Shown piece by piece: positions 6,201 to 14,593 of a stretch of 14,684 bases of DNA (the stretch's first letter is position 1; the number at the start of each line of letters is the position of its first letter). Source of the DNA: Phoronis ovalis (lineage: Eukaryota > Phoronida > Phoronidae); assembly GCA_028565635.1 (NCBI GenBank), contig JAOXYB010031053.1, forward strand, positions 1 through 14,684. Reading direction: 5' to 3'. A program made the position numbers and the translations under genes. A model generated the notes under the pieces. The model was not told the DNA's origin. It ran no database searches and was given only the letters and a program-made list of their open reading frames with translations.

Positions 6201-9079
6201 GTTAGACATTACTTAGTACGTAAAATTGACATTATAATCGGAAAGGAAATTTAATTATAATTCACGGCGAAATGGTTTACTGCGTGAAAGTTCTTAAGAA
6301 CTTTACTATGCCTGTGTAGAATCGATCCTGGATCGATCAAAAGCTCTCAGATTATTAATACCTCTCTGAAGTTGACTTCCGATGAATGCATTTCTACTTT
6401 GAGTTATGGATTTCTCCTGAGATGAATCCTTTTAGGAGCATAATTACAAGAAAGGGAAACAAGACCGTTTAGTAACGAGTGTTGCATTGCTATCTAAAAG
6501 TCATAGAGTTATTGAAAATGAATGATAATTCAAAATTATTTGTTCGAATTTTGGCCAAGTGATATACGCGCTGTACTCGATCCGTATGATTCTGTAAATT
6601 GATAACAAACCAAAGCTGCCATCTAATCCCAGAGCGTATCAGTTAGAATGACATTTTATCAAAGTATCAACAAGATATGTAGATAACTAATGTTGTGCGA
6701 ATTTTTTTAGTCGAATTTTCAAAGTAAAGTTGGCTGTTTTGCTTATCATGGTATCTTCTGCTACTGGAACACAAAATCATTAGCCTTGAACTTGATTTTT
6801 TTTTCTAAATACTAGTATACGAATTGATCGAGGCTTTCATATTTATTATTGGCTCAGCGGGGCTCCATTTTATCACTCTACACTTTTACCATGGAGTATC
6901 TTTTTCATGTTTTATCTAACATTTTTTGCCATGGGGTGTGCATTTTGCAAATAAATTTTAACCATGGGGTATGTATTTTCAATAAATGATTATTTACCGC
7001 AAAGTGCCGCATTTTTGGATGCAAATTTCCAGGATTTTGTTTACTATTTTTGGATGCATATTTCTAGGATTTTTTACCATGGGTATGTCTTTTTCATCAT
7101 ATGGTATTGGCATTTTATCTTGGGCCTCACACCCCTCCCAAGTTGGCAAGTACCCCCCCCGAGATTGGCCTTCTAAGGCAAGCACAAACATAGTGTTACT
7201 AACAAACGAAAATAATTCCAGAATAAAATAATGTTATGTAATATAACGCAAATTTTATTTCTTTTATAGCTCTCACGTACGTTATTGCTCAGGTATGCGG
7301 TGCTCTGGCCGGAGCCGGTTTCATTTACGGGTAGGCTTGATATTCCGCTTTTAAATTCTTTTTAATTTGTATTCTTCTGAAATGCTTGTTGTCGAAAAAT
7401 GCATATTTTACTGACTATTTGTTTATTTTAAGAATGGTTTTAAAGAGTTGCTTACAGAAACACAGTGTTCCAAATTTATTCGTGCACAAATAATTTTAAC
7501 CTTGATATCATTCATCCGGCCTGAAATATATTATTTTTCATGACATTCTGATTAAAATTCGAAGTTAGTTTTCGCTCCCGTTACTTGCCACAGTGTAAGC
7601 GAAAAAACTAGCAGATAAGTAACGGGAACAACAACTTTTATCAGAATATACAAAGCCACAGCCTAAATGCTATAGTTTATGGAAAAGTTTTCTCTATTTC
7701 TAGTGTTACAGCAGATGTCGCTCGAGGTGCTCTTGCAGCTACCACTGTCAATCCATTAATTACTCCGGCTCAAGGATTCTTCGTAGAAACTTTTTTAACA
7801 TTCATGTTAGTCAGTGTGATCTTTGGCGCAACTGACGACGATCTGAGAAAAGTGTATATGCCTTCTATCCCTATAGGCATCACCCTTGGTATGAGCATAT
7901 TGGCGGGAATAACATACACCGGAGCAAGCCTTAATCCAGCACGCTCGTTTGGTCCAGCTGTAGTTGCGGGTATTTGGGAACACCACTGGGTAAGAGTTTA
8001 TTTCGGCAAATATTACCCTTTTATTGCAGATAATACGAAACCAATGTTCGTCGCTGTTTTGCAAAGGGCACAGGGGATCCGTACATATGTATATTAAAGT
8101 TAACGTAATTTCGCACACTTAATTTTGTGATTTGTCTCTCGATCGCTCTCTGATTACGTATATGAGCTGCGCTCTATGATCACTTGTATAAACAACCAGA
8201 TGGATATATAGATGAAAAATATCGGATACCAGTTTTTAATGTCCAACTCTTATTGTAGGTATACTGGGCAGGCCCAATCATTGGAGGCTTGGTTGCAGCA
8301 CTCTTGTACCGATATATATTAACATTAAAGCAGCGAAGGGAAAAGGCACCTGAGACTAAGCAAAGCCCGGAGTACGATTCAGGTAAGATTACCTACATAT
8401 AAATTCTAATATTAATCCAATATTTAGGCTAGAATATTAAGTGAATACTTTATTTACCGAATATATATTGAATATAGCCGGGAATATAGTTGAAATGGTT
8501 ATCCAATGCATTTAACTTTTAATTATAGAAAATTCTTATTAAAATAGTAGGTACCACATGCATATAAAGAACAATGGAATTAGTTGATGTATGAATTGCG
8601 TAATATGAGGTTAAAAGTATTGCTAGATTCGAAAACCTTTAAATTTCACTTCATACTATAAGTTTTTACCCGACCATGAAGTATTGTGTTAAAACAGGAG
8701 AGTAGAATACGCTCGTGCTCTTTAATTCACATTGAAACTTGAACATTAGATTTTAATTATCAGCATAAAAATTCATTTGATAGGCATATCGATATAGCGG
8801 CAGATATATAAAAATTATTTAAAAAACAGCAAATTTAGCCAAAACTGAATCTTAATTAATTAAGCATTTTTAAGAGGTTCTGGAGAAATCTAACAACAAA
8901 TTTTTTTTTAATAACTTACATTTTTTACAGAAACTGTCAAAACAGTTTTGATGGCTTTAATACAGAAATTCGACAATGAGCAGAATGGTAACCATGAGAA
9001 ACGTGAAAGTTTCAGAATGGCAGAAAACGACAAGAGCGTGAACGGAGGACAGGACAATCGTGGATTCCAAGCTGTATAA
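3159..9079 (+). CDS. Aquaporin (MIP family), six exons, 299 aa
   Basis: The product is a plasma- or vesicle-membrane channel that passes water and perhaps small neutral solutes down their gradient; family members work as tetramers. Joining exons 3159..3230, 3877..4084, 7270..7330, 7704..7989, 8259..8382 and 8931..9079 gives 900 nt with no internal stop (intron phases 0,1,2,0,1). Six membrane helices lie at about residues 17-38, 51-68, 95-114, 138-156, 168-187 and 209-229. The first NPA is at 76-78 in SGAHMNPAVS and the second at 191-193 in GASLNPARSFGP. Conserved Glu24 (TM1), Glu142 (TM4) and Arg194 are present. The classical mercury-site Cys is Ala188. The start has a purine at -3 and G at +4, with an in-frame TGA at 3132. 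Oddities: Met56 and Ile179 replace the usual filter Phe and His. A 299-residue length with a roughly 70-residue polar tail fits classical or AQP4-like members better than typical GLPs. Family call is near certain; water-only function is not. Confidence -1.
3231..3876 (+). other. Intron 1 (phase 0, 646 bp)
   Basis: GT-AG intron, AT-rich with several T and A runs. No open frame or repeat of note was seen. It splits TM1 immediately after conserved Glu24. Confidence -1.
3877..4084 (+). CDS. Aquaporin exon 2 (residues 25-93, first NPA)
   Basis: The exon opens after the acceptor tttttacgtgcag and ends at AGAG|gtaaga, leaving one base of codon 94 (phase 1). It encodes the rest of TM1, loop A (about 39-50, Trp/Pro-rich, with no N-glycosylation sequon), TM2 and the pore half-helix after NPA1. 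The GHISGAHMNPAVS stretch is diagnostic of the family; Ser80 follows where Thr is common. The TM2 filter position, 20 residues before Asn76, is Met56 (codon 3970-3972) in place of the usual Phe. Confidence -1.
4150..4425. repeat. Three diverged tandem repeat copies, about 110 bp each
   Basis: TGAATCATATCGCC occurs at 4271-4284 and 4377-4390 (spacing 106), and a diverged form, TGAATAATATCATCG, starts near 4153. Each is followed by a related block: CCAAAATTTTACTCTGTCA, CCAAATTTTGCTCTGTCAT, and an ATTCTATTTTTGTCCAGTCA form. The copies are too diverged to be a young satellite. They lead directly into the fold-back element, so the two may belong to one composite repeat. Confidence -1.
4434..4677. 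mobile_element. Fold-back (MITE-like) inverted-repeat element
   Basis: The left arm (4434-4509) and right arm (4597-4677) are reverse complements over most of their length, sharing for example CATCTTGTCCTGCTACTAAT with its complement and GACTGCTTGG with CCAAGCAGTC. The right arm has about 7 extra bases between the GAACATAC and CCAC-type blocks. Between the arms lies a second copy of part of the left arm: units 4485-4537 and 4544-4596 match at 51 of 53 positions. The inner unit pairs with the right arm (4536-4570 with 4593-4630) around a 22-nt loop. There is no coding capacity; it is non-autonomous if mobile. Target-site duplications were not identified. Confidence -1.
4485..4596. repeat. Tandem duplication of a 53-bp unit, period 59
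   Basis: Two copies, 4485-4537 and 4544-4596, differ at 2 of 53 positions, both within the GAACTT/GACATT block. They are joined by the short linker TAAAAA. The high identity implies a recent duplication or gene conversion inside an otherwise older fold-back element. Confidence -1.
6885..7165. repeat. CCATGG-containing repeat cluster
   Basis: TTTTACCATGG-like blocks recur with CCATGG at 6889, 6929, 6962 and 7077, each followed by a GTATGT/GTATC-type and T-rich stretch. Between the last two lie two copies of a 27-bp unit (7012-7038 and 7047-7073) that match at 25 of 27 positions. The cluster ends in a GC-rich tail with an eight-C run at 7153-7160, about 105 bp before exon 3. It looks like a degenerate interspersed-element fragment; small open frames across it are by-products of the repeats. 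Confidence -1.
7270..7330 (+). CDS. Aquaporin exon 3 (residues 94-114, TM3)
   Basis: This is a small 61-nt exon. Its acceptor is atttcttttatag and its donor GG|gtaggc; it leaves two bases of codon 114 (phase 2). With the split codon from exon 2 it reads ALTYVIAQVCGALAGAGFIY and then the split Gly114, a typical TM3 with the conserved AQ..GA..GA pattern. The join to exon 2 (TPLR-ALTY) matches the family without a gap, so no exon is missing from the 3.2-kb intron 2. It contains a donor-like cag|gtatgc internally, unlikely to be used because it would cut TM3. Confidence -1.
7331..7703 (+). other. Intron 3 (phase 2, 373 bp)
   Basis: GT-AG intron with a good polypyrimidine tract before the acceptor. 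It contains interleaved inverted repeats at 7568-7627, about 75 bp before exon 4. No open frame. Confidence -1.
7568..7627. repeat. Interleaved inverted repeats in intron 3
   Basis: TCCCGTTACTT (7576-7586) is the exact reverse complement of AAGTAACGGGA (7617-7627). GTTTTCGCT just before the first arm pairs, with extra A bases, with AGCGAAAAAAC near 7598-7608. The order is A, B, A', B', an arrangement that cannot form two nested hairpins. Confidence -1.
7704..7989 (+). CDS. Aquaporin exon 4 (residues 115-209, second NPA)
   Basis: This is the longest exon, entered after ctctatttctag and left at TGG|gtaaga in phase 0. It encodes loop C, TM4 (with the conserved ETFLTF, Glu142), an acidic loop D (ATDDDLRK, 156-163), TM5 and the second half-helix. 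The GASLNPARSFGPAV block at 187-200 places Asn191, Pro192, Ala193 and the filter arginine Arg194 (codon 7942-7944). Nine residues before Ala188 the family's TM5 His is replaced by Ile179 (codon 7897-7899). The frame stays open for 35 codons past the donor, as described for intron 4. Confidence -1.
7990..8258 (+). other. Intron 4 (phase 0, 269 bp), frame open at 5' end
   Basis: This is the shortest intron. The exon 4 frame continues through its first 105 nt to a TAA at 8095-8097, so retention would give a 244-residue protein without TM6. An acceptor-like ttttattgcag lies near 8019-8029 and the next roughly 60 bp are unusually GC-rich for this region. Confidence -1.
8259..8382 (+). CDS. Aquaporin exon 5 (residues 210-250, TM6)
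   Basis: The exon begins VYWAGPIIGGLVAALLY, the standard TM6 with the W.GP..G signature, followed by a basic/acidic stretch (KQRREKAPETKQ) that marks entry into the cytoplasmic tail. The acceptor is acttcttattgtag-like (cttattgtag|GTATAC) and the donor TTCAG|gtaaga, leaving one base of codon 251 (phase 1). Together with Trp209 from exon 4, the intron falls exactly at the TM6 boundary. Confidence -1.
8383..8930 (+). other. Intron 5 (phase 1, 548 bp)
   Basis: AT-rich GT-AG intron separating TM6 from the cytoplasmic tail. No repeat or open frame of note. Confidence -1.
8931..9079 (+). CDS. Aquaporin exon 6 (residues 251-299, C-terminal tail)
   Basis: The last coding exon follows a pyrimidine-rich acceptor (ttttttacag) and ends with TAA at 9077-9079. 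It encodes a hydrophilic cytoplasmic tail rich in Asn, Asp, Glu, Lys and Gln. KRES at 274-277 fits the basic-basic-x-Ser pattern for PKA, with Ser277 as the candidate site, which could point to trafficking or gating control (inference). The C-terminus, GFQAV, is not a clear class I or II PDZ ligand. The tail is not conserved enough across the family to confirm each residue, but the frame and splice phase are fully consistent. Confidence -1.
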
Positions 9080-9442
9080 TATACGTATATGTTAACGAAG
9101 AGACTTGGGGGAAAACATTTCAACCATAAAAGTCAACACAAAGCAGTGTATAACGATAACAAATGATAATATGTATATAGTATATATAGTATATAGTATA
9201 AATATTCTGTAAAAACTGTATCAGAGAAGAGTCAAGAAGAAAATGAGTTGCATTTTTTTTTTTGAAGCCGTGTGCATGTCAGGTTGTCTTTTATCGTTTA
9301 ATAATGATATACTTTATTTGCAACTAAAAAGTCCCAATGCTTTGTTTTGTGTGATATTACATTTCTCGTTATTTTTTCCACATGAACAGGAAAAACATGA
9401 TGTCAAGTAATTTGATTTAGTGCAGGTAATTGAAATGTCGTA
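9080..9442 (+). other. Probable aquaporin 3' UTR
   Basis: AT-rich sequence following the TAA stop. It contains a run of TATATAG-type low-complexity repeats at about 9171-9202 and a T-rich stretch near 9252-9264. No AATAAA occurs before 9443, so the 3' UTR is at least about 360 nt if a canonical signal is used. The exact end cannot be fixed without transcripts. Confidence -1.
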
Positions 9443-9831
9443 AATAAATGTGTTCGTTCTGATCTGCTAAACAGTAATAGTTACAATTGCACATTGTTAT
9501 TTCTGTGATATCTCGCGTTTTATAGTAAAAGACTATATTGTCAAAGGTAGTGTAAAATTTCCCATTACAATAGATCAAATAAATGTACAGAGGCAATGAC
9601 ATCATTTTTGTATAGTTAAATTAACATCTAGGTAACATTAAGTGCTCTTTATTTCTAATTTATGTTAAATTTATTATAGAAGTATCCTATTGACTACCTC
9701 CTGTATAAACGTACTAATCACGTCTTGTATATAGCTGTCGATCATGTCATATCTCGATTACTGTTGTAAGTTCCGCGGAGGTACGTTTTGCTGCTTGCTT
9801 GTGTGTAATTAGCAAGAGGTGCGTGAATAAA
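9443..9831 (+). promoter_or_regulatory. Candidate poly(A) signals (three AATAAA)
   Basis: Canonical AATAAA hexamers occur at 9443-9448, 9578-9583 and 9826-9831, the first three after the stop codon. The third is followed by more A/T-rich sequence. Any could end the aquaporin transcript, and alternative use would give 3' UTRs of roughly 0.4 to 0.8 kb. In an AT-rich region a hexamer alone is weak evidence. Confidence -1.
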
Positions 9832-11800
9832 ATATAAATGATAGGAACGGCTGTTACAAGCGCCACCAGTCGGCAGTATGGAAAAATCAGTGTCAGTGGT
9901 TCTATCCAAGAACGGACACTCATTTCTAAAAGCCGATTTCAAACTGCTCAATTGTTAAAATATTGTAAAACAGTTTTGTTTGTAGAATTGCTTATTAATT
10001 TTTTGTTTCATATAAAATATATTTTATAGCATCAATCAACAATACATTACTCGTGGATGGGGACACTTGGTTTTGATTTAGGGGTGATTTAAGTGAGGAG
10101 GTGCTGACCTACCTCATAACTCCATGGGCACGGAGTCTACTGTTGCGTCAGTAATTTTAATTACTGAAAATGGCGCTAACGTATAATTAACGTGAGAAGC
10201 GAAATATGCGCTGTCTTATGTTTTTTACATTATACTTTCTCCAAAATTAAATTATAACTGGGTATACCATTAAAAAATACTCTCTAACTATTATTGGTTA
10301 TCAGACTCTCTTGGTTAAATTTGAAAATCTTTTACTTCCGCAATTAATTTTACCCGCATCGTAACTTGCTAAAATATTAAATCTGTTTCAATTATTTTAA
10401 ATCATCAATATTCTAGTGACAAAGTATGTCAGTTTAAAACAATGCATTATGTGATGAAATTAAATAAAGAAGCGACAAATTCTACCCATTTATATACCGC
10501 GAAGGTTGGAATTATGACCAATATTTATATATTGGAAAAAATAGAGGCATTTACCACCCCTCACAACATCACTCCATTCACCTTGCAGAACGCTCACAAC
10601 CCAGGTGTAGCAATAGGTGCCAGAAATGGCCAAAGGGGAGCCACTAGAGCAGCATTCTAATAATGGTTTTACTTCACATGTCGCAACATAAAATGACGTA
10701 TGTGGAACAGAAAAAACAGACATTTGTTTTGGTTTTATTGTAAAAGAAATTTAATAAAGCAGGTCATCTAAGAATAAATAGTCTTCTCTATATAGAAATT
10801 GATAACTGAAAGGACTATATTTTAGTAAAAGTTTATCGAAAAATGTCTAAATCAAGTGATACGTCAGTATTCGTAATAGTTCTTAGTACGGCTTTAAACA
10901 ATCCAAAGCATCAAGATGAAAATGAAACTTTTATTACTGGATCATTGTGACAACTTATCAAACATGATTACATAGTGTTACATTAATTGGCATTTACAAA
11001 TCGTCGTTACGGGATCGTCGTACTGTAAATGCTTTATAATCTAAGTGATGTATCAACATTCGTTCAACAATAATTTATCCATTTCGAAGCCATATCCATT
11101 AAGTCTAGAAGACAATGAAATATTTACCACTTGATGCGTTTTGACAGTTGGGCTTTTGTGTTTTCTGAATTTTTTTTGCAATAAAATAAATTTAAAAAAA
11201 TTAAATTTGAAGCTGTTGGGTCCGTTACAAAAATAATAAAAGTGAAAATTTGAAGCGGTCGAGCCAGTTAAACAAGTTTTTATTTGGTCTCGCCTAAGAG
11301 CATCCTATCTTTACTAGACTATAGGCCTACTGTAAGTTTGCATATGTATTACATTTCTCGACTTCTATTTTTTTTCATCGCACGCTTCAAAAGAATGTAC
11401 AATCGCGTATTCTGCGGAATCAAGATTAGCTTTGCTTTCGTTATAGAACGTGATGCATCATAGAAATACGTAGCTGGGGTTAATAGAGTTATTTATTTCT
11501 AATGGGAAAATGATTAACTAAGTAATAACATGGCGGATTTAATCTATCAACCAAGAGATCATAATGAGATTGGCATTGTTTTAAATTATATTATTACTCT
11601 TGGGTGTTTACTTCTGCTGCAGCAACTTGTGCTCAGAAAAAAATGAAAACAAGATCTCATTAAAGCGATATTAATCTTTTTATTTCTACTCACCAGGAAA
11701 CATATTATCTGGCATATCTTATGTATAGATAAATCAAAAACACTTTATTATGATTTCAATTTTAAAAAAAAACAATCTTGCTGTTCAGAAATAAATAAAC
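9832..11800. other. Downstream intergenic region, part 1
   Basis: No convincing gene. There is a perfect CAGTAATT/AATTACTG hairpin near 10148-10165. A loose 28-bp duplication starts at 11203 and 11246 (AAATTTGAAGC followed by related sequence). A 9-bp inverted repeat at 10990-11032 is described separately. Open frames near 9838-10029 and 10442-10723 are short and unremarkable. Confidence -1.
10990..11032. repeat. 9-bp inverted repeat with duplicated loop motif
   Basis: GCATTTACA (10990-10998) and TGTAAATGC (11024-11032) are exact reverse complements around a 25-nt loop. The loop contains ATCGTCGT twice, separated by TACGGG. Confidence -1.
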
Positions 11801-14590
11801 TTCGCAACGCGTAATTTAATATTTTTATATACAGCGTAATGACACGCAATTGCTAATTATGGATTTATTTTGGTGATCGATCTTATTTGAGACAGTACAT
11901 TGATTGTTTAGCTGAACAGTAACACTATGAACGCATACTGTAATTATTAAGCCTCCCCCCATCCACCAGAAAACATGATTAAATACAAACTTGGCTTCAG
12001 TTGGCATAGCAATGTTTACATACATGGAGGAAATTCTATCTTTTCCTTTTATTTTATGAACATCATTTATGCACTCATTAATTTCAATAAACTCTGCAAA
12101 AAATACTAGGTGTTCTGTTACCATAGCAACGCAATGGTGGATAATTAAATAATCATGCTTATCCCACGCAACAAGAACAATTAAGTCAGTCACGTGACCA
12201 TTCTCTTGATATTCAATATACACATTAATATTCATTCACTTGGTGTCAGGCTTGACAAAACAGGTGATACAAAGTTTTCATATCTGTCAGTATATACAAC
12301 AACTTGTCACAGAATAATTGAATTGTCTCAGTATCTCAAATTTCATCTCAAGAGTATGGAATTAAGCTTCAAGCATTAATGCTTTTATCTGAGGTAAGCA
12401 GCAATATTTTCAATTTGTTTTAAAGTCTAACGTATGAGATAATTACAAGGCTACTTAATCTACATAGTCGCAATGGAGTCTGTTGATATGGAGAATAACA
12501 AATTGCCGTAATTCATTCATATATTACATGAACATCGCGTTCTTTGTAGTTCATATTTTACACCTCAATTTTAGAATAAGTTTTCAATTTTAAAGTAACA
12601 GGTGCCTGTACGTTTGACATAAGAGATGCAAAAGTATAACTAATGTGGAAAAAAAGAAACGCCAACTTATACATTGAATCAAATCAGCGCTAGGAAATCT
12701 CTCGCATATAAAGCTATATGCAAGGTCTCTATATAGAGTGGATGACCATGAGATTTTGGCTTTGGAGTGGTGGTTAGGTCAGGAAGTTGGAATGCATGTA
12801 TGAGATGGCTGTGTTTCTTACGTGCTTTCACGAAATTTTGGGGATTATTTTAATAGCAAAAAGATACCGCTTCCGAATGAATTTTATTAAGCAATTTCAA
12901 ACGCGTATCCCAAACCTGTAGTCCTTTGCAGATATGTTTGCGGGGGAGTGATACCCGGGAGTCCCAATCACAAAAATGAAAATTGCAGAATAGGGCATAA
13001 CATAAGAACAGTTTCTCCCCGGAATGTATGCCCTTGCCTGTTGTCATGTTCGGGTGATTACATAAAAATATTTAAGTACAGGATTCCTCATATATTTTAA
13101 TAGGCACATTTCAATTGCCTATATGCTGTTGGAAAGATTACAATGATATTCGTACCACTGCATATAGAATATATGACCAAGACAAGAGTAAGTTAAGTAA
13201 TGTATGTATCTATAACTGCAAGCTGCTTCTCATTGATACGACTTTGATAGTTTACTTGTATACTAATTAATGCAATTAGACTTTTAGAAAAGGTTTCGAT
13301 TTTTCTTGTTGTAACATTATTGTAATTTACAACTGTCTATATTAAAAATACATGCAGCTGGCATACCCCTTAGCTTGACGGTGCGGATTGACATCTCGTA
13401 GGTTTGAGTTGAATTACTGAATTACTTGATAGAATATAGCAAGTTCAAATATAAAATGTTAAATTATTGATTTTTTTCGTTAATTTTATTTCACAGGAGT
13501 ACAGGATCCAAACAGTTTTAATACGATTAAGCATAGCTTACTAATAATTTATAAAATGAAGTTTAATCTGACATACATTATCAAAACGCAATACGAGTAC
13601 ATCGTACATGCCAATATATGCGGAGTTTATTAATATTGGATATTTTTAGGTTAGCTCTTCATACTAGCTTCACAAACTAACACGTCTCCCTTGTGTGTGG
13701 TAAATATAGGGTTATTTTCGTGTTAGTTCAGCTTCTTAATCGAATGCCTTTAACACGCATTTCTGACTTTTCTTGTGAAAGATCGTACTCCAGTAATTGA
13801 TAAGGAATATCTTCAGGATTTAGTGATCGATAGGACTTACACTTACCACGTCGAGAAGGCTAATTGGTAGAAATTAATTCTTTACAAGAAAATTAAATGT
13901 CCGTCGCAAGAGGATAGCAGATGTAACCCAGAATCCCGGTTATGCAAAACAGCGTCTGTACGTGCTGATACAAGGCACGGTGTTGATGTGTTATCCTTGG
14001 AGCGCGAACTAGTGTTGCTTTTATAACGGCAAGGGAATACATATATAATAATTAGTTTTCCCAACAATTATGGATCTATCATTACATAGAGATGTTAGGT
14101 ATGATGACTCCTCAATTACTGTAAAATTTTCACAATTGCAACTGGCCTTTTTAATGCTCCCGTGTTAACAGTTCACAAACTATTTATGATTTTTATTGCT
14201 ATAAAACCGAATAGGATGGCATGAAACTCCACATATGACACTTCAGCAACTTCATTAACCCGTTAGATACCAGGTGACGATATATCGGCAGCACTTCAAC
14301 ATATTCTAATTAAATGAAAATAATCATTTTGCATAAAATACGTTCGTGCTATGTAATTTTGGAACATTCCCGGTTTGTGCTACCATCTAGCAAAGTTCAT
14401 AGAGGTCATCTCCCCTGAACGCGCACGTGTTAAAGCTAAAGCGCCTTTCTGTTTATTTTGAAGTGCAGTCTAAAGTGTGCTGGAAAATATTTCAAGTATT
14501 ATCGACACGAACGTATGCCAAGTTTAATGATTCGGACAGTGCAGTAGTTAAACGTATCTAGATTCTAATCGGACACTTAAAATTCTCACG
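11801..14590. other. Downstream intergenic region, part 2
   Basis: The longest open frame is on the minus strand at 11825..12235 (136 codons from an ATG). It has no recognised domain, low-complexity-free but Ile/Val/Asn-heavy composition, and no visible splice partners. A locally GC-richer patch at about 12890-13045 carries a 65-codon minus-strand frame, and another lies at about 13895-14035; both may be old repeat fragments. A 10-bp inverted repeat (13675-13684 with 13719-13728) is listed separately. Nothing here is strong enough to call as a gene. Confidence -1.
13675..13728. repeat. 10-bp inverted repeat
   Basis: AACTAACACG (13675-13684) and CGTGTTAGTT (13719-13728) are exact reverse complements with a 34-nt spacer. 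Imperfect pairing may extend outward through AGCTT-type sequence on both sides. Confidence -1.
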
Positions 14591-14593
14591 AAA

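Larger units (their letters stand above)
4085..7269 (+). other. Intron 2 (phase 1, 3185 bp), repeat-bearing
   Basis: This is the largest intron, bounded by gtaaga and cttttatag. It carries diverged tandem repeats (about 4150-4425), a fold-back element (4434-4677) and a CCATGG repeat cluster (6885-7165), all listed separately. The stretch from about 4690 to 6860 is AT-rich, with no convincing exon on either strand. It contains an 18-bp perfect palindrome at 6287-6304 and a near-palindrome built from ATCGATCC and GGATCGAT at 6322-6338. The neighbouring exons join without a gap relative to the family, so no coding exon is hidden here. Confidence -1.

Noticed and set aside
6964-7231. Overlapping open frames on both strands of intron 2
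   Set aside because: They are produced by the CCATGG repeat cluster and carry its repeats, not a protein domain.
7807-8118. 103-codon minus-strand frame
   Set aside because: Shadow of aquaporin exon 4 on the opposite strand.
8908-9123. Minus-strand frame of 71 codons
   Set aside because: Antisense shadow of exon 6.
9171-9202. TATATAGTATATA run after the stop codon
   Set aside because: Simple AT-rich low complexity; no basis for a TATA box or functional repeat call.
10091-10116. let-7-like sequence: CTACCTCA on plus, TGAGGTAG on minus
   Set aside because: The surrounding fold is only a short hairpin, not a pre-miRNA, and as a target site it lies over 1 kb past the stop codon, beyond the likely 3' end.
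12850-13047. Minus-strand frame with HSGEK, suggestive of a zinc-finger linker
   Set aside because: No regularly spaced Cys and His pairs follow, so it is not a C2H2 zinc finger.
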